This document shows positions 8,593 through 15,709 of a stretch of DNA of 49,534 nt, in pieces. Under the pieces are notes generated by a model, which ran no database searches, had not been told where the DNA came from, and saw nothing but the letters and a program-made list of their open reading frames with translations. A program made the position numbers and the translations under genes. This DNA comes from Xylophilus sp. Leaf220. Its GTDB lineage: Bacteria; Pseudomonadota; Gammaproteobacteria; Burkholderiales; Burkholderiaceae_C. Positions within the stretch are counted from its first letter, which is position 1, and each line of letters starts with the position of its first letter. The DNA is taken from positions 1 to 49,534 of the forward strand of contig NZ_LMKO01000011.1 of assembly GCF_001421705.1 (NCBI RefSeq), in the 5' to 3' direction.

Positions 8593-9321
8593 ATGAACGG
8601 CTCTACCGAAAGCCCTGCAACCATCCTCACGCCGCGCGACTGGCAGAGCCATTCGGCCTACCTGTCGCCGGGCTACAAATCCACCGTCAAGCGTTCGCCG
8701 ACGCGGCCGCTGCTGCCGCTGAAGGCCGCGCTGGGCGAACTCTCGCAGCCGGTCTACGGCCACGACAGCATCGCCGCGCTCGACCACGACCTGACCCGCA
8801 ACGCGCGCCGCAACGGCGAGCCGATCGGCGAGCGCATGGTGCTGGCCGGCCGGGTGGTCGACGAGCGCGGCCGCCCGGTCCGCAACACGCTGGTCGAACT
8901 GTGGCAGGCCAACGCCAGCGGCCGCTACGTGCACAAGGTCGACCAGCACGACGCGCCGCTCGACCCCAACTTCCTCGGCGCCGGCCGTTGCCTGACCGAC
9001 GACGAGGGCCGCTACCGCTTCCTCACCATCAAGCCCGGCGCGTACCCGTGGGGCAACCACCCCAACGCCTGGCGTCCGCAGCACATCCACCTGTCGCTCT
9101 TCGGCCAGTACTTCGCCAGCCGGCTGGTCACGCAGATGTACTTCCCCGGCGATCCGCTGCTGCAGTACGACCCGATCTTCCAGGCCACGCCCGCCAAGGC
9201 ACGCAACCGCCTGGTCGCCGACTTCACCCTCGACCTGACCGAAGAGGGCTTCGCCCTCGGCTACCAGTTCGACATCGTCCTGCGCGGCGCCGACGAGACG
9301 CCGTTCGAAACCCGGAAATAA
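8593..9321 (+). CDS. pcaH: Protocatechuate 3,4-dioxygenase beta subunit
   Basis: This 242-residue protein starts at the ATG at 8593, eight bases after an AGGAG site. It is the iron-bearing subunit of the enzyme that cleaves protocatechuate between its hydroxyls to beta-carboxymuconate. All four non-haem Fe(III) ligands are visible: Tyr112 (SGRYVHK), Tyr151 (PGAYPWGNH), His164 and His166 (WRPQHIHLS). Their spacing (39, 13 and 2 residues) is the same as for Tyr408, Tyr447, His460 and His462 of the Pseudomonas putida enzyme. An intradiol-dioxygenase beta core follows an N-terminal arm (residues 1-70). pcaG begins 10 bases downstream, so the subunits are co-translated. The other beta-ketoadipate genes (pcaB, C, D, I, J, F) are not in this window. 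Confidence 0.96.
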   Translation: MNGSTESPATILTPRDWQSHSAYLSPGYKSTVKRSPTRPLLPLKAALGELSQPVYGHDSIAALDHDLTRNARRNGEPIGERMVLAGRVVDERGRPVRNTLVELWQANASGRYVHKVDQHDAPLDPNFLGAGRCLTDDEGRYRFLTIKPGAYPWGNHPNAWRPQHIHLSLFGQYFASRLVTQMYFPGDPLLQYDPIFQATPAKARNRLVADFTLDLTEEGFALGYQFDIVLRGADETPFETRK

Positions 9322-9331
9322 GGAGACCGCG

Positions 9332-9961
9332 ATGCACGACCACCTGATGAGCGCACTGCGCGAGAACTTCGGCCAGACCCCGTCGCAGACCGTCGGCCCC
9401 TACTTCGCCTACGGCCTGACCGCCGCCCAGTACCAGTACGACTTCGACCAGCCGTTCGACGCGGTCGTCGCCTCGCCGCATGCCGAGGGCGAGCAGATCC
9501 TGCTCGAAGGCGTGGTGTACGACGGCGACGGCCAACCGGTCGTCGACGCGATGATCGAGATCCAGCAGGCCGACGCGCAGGGCCGCTACGCCCAGGCGTC
9601 GGAGGCGCCGCGCGCCACGTCGCGGCAGAACGGCTTTCGCGGCTTCGGCCGCTGCGGCACCGGCACCGATCCGCAGCACCGCTACGTCTTCCAGACCCTC
9701 AAGCCCGGCGCCCATTCGCCTGCAGAAGCGCCCCACATCAACCTGATCGTGCTGATGCGCGGCATGCCGCTGCATGCGTTCACCCGCGTGTATTTCGACG
9801 ACGAGACGGAAGCGAATGCGCGCGATGCGGTGCTGGCGGCCGTGCCCGCCGAGCGCCGCGAAACGCTGGTCGCGCGGCGCACCGATGCCCACGGCCGCAT
9901 CGTCTACCGCTTCGACATCCACATGCAGGGCCCGAAGGAGACGGTCTTCTTCGACGTGTGA
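9332..9961 (+). CDS. pcaG: Protocatechuate 3,4-dioxygenase alpha subunit
   Basis: This 209-residue protein is the structural partner of PcaH. It has the alpha-subunit opening motif QTPSQTVGPYFAYGL (residues 15-29), the intradiol core (GVVYDGDGQPVVDAMIEIQQ, about 60-79) and APHINLIVLMRGM near 131-143, where only one His of the HxH pair is kept, as expected for a subunit without iron. An aggag-type site precedes the ATG. The gene ends 11 bases before a perfect terminator hairpin, so the pcaHG operon stops here. Confidence 0.95.
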   Translation: MHDHLMSALRENFGQTPSQTVGPYFAYGLTAAQYQYDFDQPFDAVVASPHAEGEQILLEGVVYDGDGQPVVDAMIEIQQADAQGRYAQASEAPRATSRQNGFRGFGRCGTGTDPQHRYVFQTLKPGAHSPAEAPHINLIVLMRGMPLHAFTRVYFDDETEANARDAVLAAVPAERRETLVARRTDAHGRIVYRFDIHMQGPKETVFFDV

Positions 9962-9972
9962 GGCGACCAAGC

Positions 9973-10020
9973 ACCGCCCATGAAAAATGCCGCTCTCGAG
10001 CGGCATTTTTCATGGGCGGT
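9973..10020. terminator. Perfect 22-bp bidirectional terminator
   Basis: Arms 9973-9994 and 9999-10020 are exact reverse complements with a 4-base loop (ctcg). Each arm contains a run of five A or T (tgaaaaatgc / gcatttttca), so either strand yields a U-tract. It lies between pcaG and the convergent cytochrome gene and should end both. Confidence 0.9.
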
Positions 10021-10035
10021 TCGAAGCGGCGTGGC

Positions 10036-10710
10036 TTACCTGAAGCGCGACTCGGGCACCGTCTTCAGGTCGCCGTCGAGCGATCCGATATAGCCCGCCA
10101 GCGCCTTCAGCTCGGCATTGGAGAACTGCTTGGCCACGCCCGCCATCACGCCGTTGGAGCGGCCGATGTTGTTGGCGTTGTTGCCGGTCTTGTACGACTT
10201 GAGCGCGACGAACAGATAGTCGGCGTTCTGGCCCGCGATGTGCGGGTAGCTCGGATCGATCGGCTTCGAGAAGTTGGCGCCGTGGCAGGACACGCAGATG
10301 CCCTTCTGCAGCAGTGCGGCGACCTGGGCGTTCGGCTCGCGCGAGGGCTTGTCCGCCAGGGTGGCGGACGCGTCCTTGCCGTGCTGGGCGTAGTAGGCCG
10401 AGACGTCCGCGATGTCCTGGTCGGTCAGGCTGTCGGCGATGCTGCGCATCGTGGGGTGCTTGCGGTCGCCGGCGCGGTAGGCGTTGAGCGCGGCGGCGAT
10501 GTACTTCTCGCTCTGGCCCGAGATCTTGGGCACCTTGTAGACCTCGGGGAAACTGGCCTGGTAGCCCACGATGCCGTGGCAGCCGATGCACATCGAGACC
10601 TTCTTCTCGCCGGCCTTCACGTCGCCCTTCGCGTCCTGTGCGGTAGCGGGGGCGAAGGCGGTCACTGAGGCGACAGCCAGGGCAAACATCGTGGTCAACA
10701 GCTTATTCAT
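10036..10710 (-). CDS. Dihaem cytochrome c4
   Basis: This 224-residue precursor has a signal peptide (MNKLLTTMFALAVASVTAFA, cleavage near ATAQD at residue 25) and two cytochrome c domains. Haem-binding motifs are CIGCH (about 41-45) and CVSCH (about 139-143). Candidate axial methionines are in HPTMRSIAD for the first domain and NGVMAGVAK for the second. Cytochrome c4 is periplasmic, often membrane-associated, and passes electrons from the bc1 complex to terminal oxidases. It is convergent with pcaG and divergent from the moxR operon. A TATAAT hexamer lies upstream. Confidence 0.93.
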   Translation of the reverse strand: MNKLLTTMFALAVASVTAFAPATAQDAKGDVKAGEKKVSMCIGCHGIVGYQASFPEVYKVPKISGQSEKYIAAALNAYRAGDRKHPTMRSIADSLTDQDIADVSAYYAQHGKDASATLADKPSREPNAQVAALLQKGICVSCHGANFSKPIDPSYPHIAGQNADYLFVALKSYKTGNNANNIGRSNGVMAGVAKQFSNAELKALAGYIGSLDGDLKTVPESRFR

Positions 10711-10755
10711 TTTGCGCGCACAATCTGGTGAGGTTCAGACGCTGATCAGCCTTTG

Positions 10756-10761
10756 ATTATA
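10756..10761 (-). promoter_or_regulatory. Candidate -10 element for cytochrome c4
   Basis: ATTATA on the plus strand reads TATAAT on the minus strand, 46 bases upstream of the cytochrome ATG. No convincing -35 is seen at 16-18 bases, so the promoter call is tentative. Confidence 0.4.
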
Positions 10762-10832
10762 GGTGTCGAGCCCCTCTCGACCGCGGATTTCGCGGGCCTC
10801 CGAATGTCCCGCTTTCCCCACGCCGACACGCC

Positions 10833-11687
10833 ATGAAGTTCCAAGGATCCCAGAACTACGTCGCCACGCAGGACCTGATGCTGGCGGTGAATGCGGCCAT
10901 CACCCTGCAGCGTCCTCTCCTCGTAAAAGGCGAGCCCGGCACCGGGAAAACGATGCTCGCCGAGGAGGTCGCCGAGACCCTCGGAATGCCGCTCCTGCAG
11001 TGGCACATCAAGTCGACCACCAAAGCGCAACAGGGTTTGTACGAATACGATGCGGTGAGCCGCCTGCGCGACAGCCAGCTGGCCGGCATCGAGGGTTCCG
11101 ACCGCGTCAAGGACATCCACAACTACATCGTCAAAGGCGTGCTGTGGCAGGCCTTCACCGCCGACCGACCGGTGGCGCTGCTGATCGACGAGATCGACAA
11201 GGCCGACATCGAATTCCCCAACGACCTGCTGCGCGAACTCGACCGGATGGAGTTCTACTGCTACGAGACGCGCGAGCTGGTGAAGGCCCGCAACCGGCCG
11301 CTGGTGTTCATCACCTCCAACAACGAGAAGGAGCTGCCCGACGCCTTCCTGCGCCGCTGCTTCTTCCACTACATCAAGTTCCCCGACGCCGAGACGATGC
11401 AGAAGATCGTCGACGTGCACTTCCCGTCCCTGAAGCGCGAACTGCTCTCCGCGGCGATGAAGACCTTCTACGACGTGCGCAACCTGCCCGGCCTGAAGAA
11501 GAAGCCCAGCACCTCCGAGCTGATCGACTGGCTGCGGCTGCTGGTGGCCGAGGACATCCCGGTCGAGGCCCTGCACAGCCCCGACAGCAAGGTCGCGGTG
11601 CCGCCGCTGGTGGGCGCCTTGCTGAAGAACGAACAGGACGTGACGCTGTTCGAGAAGCTGGTGTTCATGAACAGCCGCAACCGATGA
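10833..11687 (+). CDS. MoxR-family AAA+ ATPase
   Basis: This 284-residue ATPase has Walker A GEPGTGKT (about residues 34-41), Walker B ALLIDEIDKAD (about 113-123), sensor 1 FITSNNEKELPDAFLRRC (about 155-172), and a C-terminal lid. MoxR proteins act as chaperones that insert cofactors or remodel complexes, almost always with a VWA-domain partner encoded nearby. Here the partner is the VWA gene at 12566. The stop codon overlaps the ATG of the next gene (ATGA at 11684-11687), so translation is coupled. It is the first gene of a plus-strand run that continues into tamAB. Confidence 0.92.
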   Translation: MKFQGSQNYVATQDLMLAVNAAITLQRPLLVKGEPGTGKTMLAEEVAETLGMPLLQWHIKSTTKAQQGLYEYDAVSRLRDSQLAGIEGSDRVKDIHNYIVKGVLWQAFTADRPVALLIDEIDKADIEFPNDLLRELDRMEFYCYETRELVKARNRPLVFITSNNEKELPDAFLRRCFFHYIKFPDAETMQKIVDVHFPSLKRELLSAAMKTFYDVRNLPGLKKKPSTSELIDWLRLLVAEDIPVEALHSPDSKVAVPPLVGALLKNEQDVTLFEKLVFMNSRNR

Positions 11688-11935
11688 GCAGCGCCGCCCC
11701 TTCGTCGCGCCAGCTCCTGCTGCTGGGCCTGGCCCAGTCGGGCGGCTTCCTGGTCGGTGCGGTGCTGGGCCGTTTCGCCGGCCTGTGGCTGGGGCTGGAC
11801 GCCTTCGGCACCGAGGGCTACGGCACCCGTGCGATGCTGGGCATCGCCCTGGTCGGCATCGGTGGCGGCGGCGGTGTGCAACTGGCCCGCTGGGCATTCG
11901 CGCGGCGCTACGGCCCGCTGCAGAGGGGCATGTGA
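11684..11935 (+). CDS. Small membrane protein, unknown function
   Basis: The ATG at 11684 overlaps the moxR stop and yields 83 residues. Two hydrophobic segments are visible (about residues 9-36 and 49-66), the second with a Gly-rich GIGGGGGVQ, then a basic tail (ARRYGPLQRGM). It is likely an inner-membrane protein. Its position between MoxR and GNAT, with overlaps on both sides, suggests it is made with them and may anchor the complex; this is inference. I do not recognise the family. Confidence 0.7.
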   Translation: MSSAAPSSRQLLLLGLAQSGGFLVGAVLGRFAGLWLGLDAFGTEGYGTRAMLGIALVGIGGGGGVQLARWAFARRYGPLQRGM

Positions 11936-12537
11936 TGGCGTTCGTGGAACCGGTGGTCTTGACGGTGGGCGACCTCGCGCTGGTGCCGCTCGGACTGGAG
12001 CATGTCGACGGGCTCCGTTCCGCGGCGGCAGACGGCGAACTGTGGCGGCTGCGGATCACCTCGGTGCCGACACCCGATGACACCCGGAATTATGTGGAAA
12101 CCGCGTTGCGCATGCGCGAGGCGGGCGATCGCTTCGCCTTCGCGGTGACCGACGCCGCCACCGGCGAGGTGCGCGGCACCACCAGCTTCCACGACATCGT
12201 GCCGACCCTGCGGCGGGTCGAGATCGGCTACACCTGGTATGCCAAGCGCTGGCAGCGCACCCACGTCAACACCACCTGCAAGCTGCTGATGCTGACCCAT
12301 GCGTTCGATGTGCTGCAGTGCCACGTGGTGGGATGGCGCACCGACAACTTCAACTTCGCCTCGCAGCAGGCGATCGAGCGGCTGGGCGCCCGCAAGGACG
12401 GCGTGCTGCGCGGCCACGCGCTGCGCCGCGATGGCACGATCCGCGACACGGTGATGTACAGCCTGCGCAGCGGCGAATGGCCCGAGACCCGTGCCCACCT
12501 GCAGCACTTGCTGGAGCGCCGCGCGGCCGCGGCCTGA
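11935..12537 (+). CDS. GNAT acetyltransferase (RimJ/RimL-like)
   Basis: The ATG at 11935 sits in TGATG with the previous stop; an in-frame GTG three bases earlier is an alternative. The 200-residue protein fits the Acetyltransf_3 layout: GLEHVDGLRSAA near the start, a central beta strand RVEIGYTWYAKRWQRT (about 98-113), LLMLTHAFDVLQCHVVGW, then NFASQQAIERLGARKDG (about 140-156), the typical acetyl-CoA/protein motif. Such enzymes acetylate amino groups of ribosomal proteins, small molecules or antibiotics. It is embedded between MoxR and VWA genes, so a regulatory acetylation role there is possible but unproven. Confidence 0.85.
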   Translation: MAFVEPVVLTVGDLALVPLGLEHVDGLRSAAADGELWRLRITSVPTPDDTRNYVETALRMREAGDRFAFAVTDAATGEVRGTTSFHDIVPTLRRVEIGYTWYAKRWQRTHVNTTCKLLMLTHAFDVLQCHVVGWRTDNFNFASQQAIERLGARKDGVLRGHALRRDGTIRDTVMYSLRSGEWPETRAHLQHLLERRAAAA

Positions 12538-12565
12538 GGCCCGAAGCCGCGCCGGGAGTGCCGCC

Positions 12566-13753
12566 ATGCTGATCGACTTCTTCTACACGCTGCGCAGCGC
12601 CAAGCTGCCGGTCTCGGTGAAGGAATTCCTCACCCTGCTGGAAGCCTTGCAGGCCGACGTGGTGGGCCCGCAATCGGAGGGCGCCTGGACGCTCGACGAC
12701 TTTTACCACCTCTCCCGCACCGTGCTGGTGAAGGACGAGAAGCACTTCGACAAGTTCGACCGCGCCTTCTCCGCCTACTTCAAGGGCGTCGAGTTGCTGA
12801 CCGACTTCAGCCAGGACCTGCCCGCCGACTGGCTGCGCAAGCTGCTCGACCGCGAGCTCTCGCCCGAGCAGAAGGCCGCGATCGAGAAGATGGGCTGGGA
12901 CGAGCTGATGGAGACGCTAAAGAAGCGCCTCGAGGAGCAGAAGGAACGCCACGAAGGCGGCAGCAAGTGGATCGGCACCAACGGCACCTCGCCTTTCGGC
13001 CACGGTGGCTACAACCCGCAGGGCGTGCGGATCGGCGGGCCGGGCAAGAACAAGAGCACGGTGAAGGTCTGGGAGCAGCGGGCCTACAGGGACTACGACG
13101 ACACGCAGGAGCTGGGCACCCGCAACATCAAGGTGGCCCTGCGCCGCTTGCGCAAGTTCGCCCGGCAGGGCGCGGCCGACGAACTGGACCTGGACGACAC
13201 CATCCACTCGACCGCCGCCAACGCCGGCTACCTCGACATCAAGATGGTGCCGGAGCGCCGCAACAACGTGAAGCTGCTCCTGCTGATGGACGTGGGCGGC
13301 ACGATGGACGAGCACGTCGGCCGGGTCGAAGAGCTGTTCTCCGCCGTCCGCAGCGAGTTCAAGCACCTGGAGTTCTACTACTTCCACAACTGCGTCTACG
13401 ACTTCGTCTGGAAGAACAATCGCCGGCGCTTCGCCGAGAAGTTCGAGACGCACGACATCCTGCGCAAGTACAACCGCGACTACAAGCTGATCTTCGTCGG
13501 CGACGCCACGATGAGCCCCTACGAGATCCTGCACCCGGGCGGCAGCGTCGAGTACAACAACGAGGAGCCGGGCGCCGAATGGCTGCAGCGGCTGACCCAC
13601 GCGTTTCCCAAGTACGCCTGGATCAACCCCGAGCCGCCGGGCGTCTGGCAGTACCGTCAGAGCATCGCGGTGATCCAGCAGCTGATGTCGAACCGCATGT
13701 ACCCTTTGACACTCAAAGGCCTCGAGGAAACGATGCGCCTCCTGTCAAAATAG
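12566..13753 (+). CDS. VWA-domain protein, CoxE-like, partner of MoxR
   Basis: The ATG at 12566 gives 395 residues. The N-terminal 90 residues are helical (MLIDFFYTLRSAKLPVS...). A charged linker (about 100-190) contains a coiled-coil-like KKRLEEQKERHEGG. A von Willebrand A domain spans about 230-390. Its metal site is LLMDVGGTMDEH, so the usual DxSxS is DVGGT; the later conserved Asp is in VGDATMSPYE. This architecture (COG3552/CoxE-like) pairs with MoxR ATPases. The protein probably binds a target complex and recruits MoxR. It is 28 bases after the GNAT gene and ends 3 bases before tamA. Confidence 0.87.
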   Translation: MLIDFFYTLRSAKLPVSVKEFLTLLEALQADVVGPQSEGAWTLDDFYHLSRTVLVKDEKHFDKFDRAFSAYFKGVELLTDFSQDLPADWLRKLLDRELSPEQKAAIEKMGWDELMETLKKRLEEQKERHEGGSKWIGTNGTSPFGHGGYNPQGVRIGGPGKNKSTVKVWEQRAYRDYDDTQELGTRNIKVALRRLRKFARQGAADELDLDDTIHSTAANAGYLDIKMVPERRNNVKLLLLMDVGGTMDEHVGRVEELFSAVRSEFKHLEFYYFHNCVYDFVWKNNRRRFAEKFETHDILRKYNRDYKLIFVGDATMSPYEILHPGGSVEYNNEEPGAEWLQRLTHAFPKYAWINPEPPGVWQYRQSIAVIQQLMSNRMYPLTLKGLEETMRLLSK

Positions 13754-13756
13754 GTG

Positions 13757-15673
13757 ATGCCCGGGCGCCTCTCCTACTCCTCTTCCTCCTCTCGATTAAC
13801 CGCACTGTCCCTTTTTCTCTGCACCGCCCTCGCGCTGCCGGGCTGCAGCCTGCTGAAGAAGAAGGACGAGGCCTCCGCCGCGGACGACGGCACCCGGGTG
13901 CTCAGCAGCGCCGATGCGCAAGAAAGGCCCGCCGGCGACGGGCGCGACGCCTTCACCCTCGAAGTGCGTGCCCCCGACGAGATCCGCGACTACCTCACCC
14001 GCCACATGGAGCTGCAGCGCTACCGGTCGCTCGCCGACCTGGACGCGCGCGAGCTTTCCCGGCTGCTGGGCGCGGCCGAAGCCAATGCGCGCGAACTGCT
14101 CGCCACGCTCGGCTACTTCGCTCCCCGCCTGACCCTCGACATGCGGGAGACGCCCGAGGCCAAGGCGCCGCGGCAGATCGTGGTGGCGGTCGATCCGGGC
14201 GAGCAGACGCGGATCACCGACGTGCAGGTCGACTTCACCGGCGCCATCGCCGACGACCCGCGCGCCGCCGAGCAGCGCACCGCCATCCGCAACGGCTGGT
14301 CGCTGCGGCCCGGCCAGGGCTTCACCCAGAACGGTTGGGACGCCGCCAAGACCGGCGGCCTGCGCCGGCTCAACGCCCAACGCTTTCCTACCGGCAAGGT
14401 GGAGAGCAGCAAGGCCGACGTGGACGCCGACACCCAGCAGGCACGGCTGGCGGTGACCTATGCGTCGGGGCCCGCCTACCGCTTCGGCCCGATCCAGGTG
14501 CGCGGCGCCGAGCGCTACCCGCCCGAGGTGGCGCAGCGCCTGTCCCTGCTGCCGGTGGGTGCCGACTACGACCAGGCCAAGCTGCTCCAGGCCCAGCAGC
14601 GGCTGGCCGCCAGCGGCTATTTCGATTCGGTGTTCCTGACGCTCGACCCCAACGCACCCGACCCGCTCACCGCCCCGGTCATCGCCCAGGTGCGCGACGC
14701 CCGGCTGCAGAAAGTGGTCTTCGGCGTGGGCCTGAGCACCGACAGCGGCCCGCGGGTCAGCCTGGACCACACCCACAACCAGCTGCCGATCATCGGCTGG
14801 CGGGCGGTCTCGAAGATCTCCATCGACCAGAAGACCAAGTCGTTCGGCTCGGAGCAGTCCTCGCTGCCGGACGACCGCGGCTGGCGCTGGGTGACCTCCG
14901 AGCTGGTCAAGCGCGAGACCTCGGGCAGCTATGAGGTCAACAGCGGCCGGCTGCGCGCAGGCCGCGGCAAGAGCACCGACCGGATCGACCGCAACTACTA
15001 CCTGCAGTACGACTACGCTGCCAACCAGGGCATCAACGCGCCACCGTCGGCCTCGGCTCTCAGCGTCAACTACGGCTGGACCGGCCGCTACTTCGACAAC
15101 CCCACCGCACCCACCCGCGGCTACGGCGTGGCGCTGGAAATCGGGCCGGGCTACACCCTGATGGGCGAGCGGTCGCCCTTCTTCCGCACCTATGCACGCG
15201 GCCTGTACTTCGTGCCGCTGGGCACGGTGCAGCCGGCCGACGGCGGCGAGGCCCGGCGCAGCCGGCTGCAGTTGCGGGCCGAGGCCGGAGCGGTCATGAC
15301 CCGGGCCAACGCCCAGGTGCCGGCCACCCTGATGTTCCTCACCGGCGGCGACACCACGGTGCGCGGCTACAGCTACCGCCAGATCGGCGCCCGGACCGAG
15401 GGCGACCAGATCTTCGCCGGCCGCTACCTGGGCGTGGGCAGCGTGGAGTGGCAGCGCCCGGTGGTCTGGAACGGCGAGATGACCGAGTTCGAGAGCGCGG
15501 TCTTCGTCGACGCGGGCGCGGTGGCCGACCGGGTGGGCGACCTGAAGGCCAAGGTCGGCGTCGGCACCGGCGTGCGCTGGCGCAGCCCGGTCGGCCCGGT
15601 ACAGGCCGATGTCGCCTACGGCGTCGACACCAAGCGGCTGCGGCTGCACCTGCGCCTCGGTTTCACTTTCTGA
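13757..15673 (+). CDS. tamA: Outer-membrane translocation and assembly protein TamA
   Basis: The ATG at 13757 (or GTG 13754) follows the VWA stop directly, giving 638 residues. POTRA-like domains cover about residues 60-285, with YRFGPIQVRGAERYPPE near the last one. The C-terminal half is an Omp85 beta barrel with GGDTTVRGYSYRQIG (about 532-546) and ends in Phe (RLGFTF), as needed for insertion by BAM. TamA with TamB moves proteins and lipids to the outer membrane. The N-terminus has a lipobox, LALPGC at about residues 25-30, predicting a lipidated Cys, whereas E. coli TamA has an ordinary signal peptide. tamB follows after 36 bases. Confidence 0.93.
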   Translation: MPGRLSYSSSSSRLTALSLFLCTALALPGCSLLKKKDEASAADDGTRVLSSADAQERPAGDGRDAFTLEVRAPDEIRDYLTRHMELQRYRSLADLDARELSRLLGAAEANARELLATLGYFAPRLTLDMRETPEAKAPRQIVVAVDPGEQTRITDVQVDFTGAIADDPRAAEQRTAIRNGWSLRPGQGFTQNGWDAAKTGGLRRLNAQRFPTGKVESSKADVDADTQQARLAVTYASGPAYRFGPIQVRGAERYPPEVAQRLSLLPVGADYDQAKLLQAQQRLAASGYFDSVFLTLDPNAPDPLTAPVIAQVRDARLQKVVFGVGLSTDSGPRVSLDHTHNQLPIIGWRAVSKISIDQKTKSFGSEQSSLPDDRGWRWVTSELVKRETSGSYEVNSGRLRAGRGKSTDRIDRNYYLQYDYAANQGINAPPSASALSVNYGWTGRYFDNPTAPTRGYGVALEIGPGYTLMGERSPFFRTYARGLYFVPLGTVQPADGGEARRSRLQLRAEAGAVMTRANAQVPATLMFLTGGDTTVRGYSYRQIGARTEGDQIFAGRYLGVGSVEWQRPVVWNGEMTEFESAVFVDAGAVADRVGDLKAKVGVGTGVRWRSPVGPVQADVAYGVDTKRLRLHLRLGFTF

Positions 15674-15709
15674 CGCCCCGCCGGCGCGGGCTGGCAATAC
15701 TCGTCGCAC

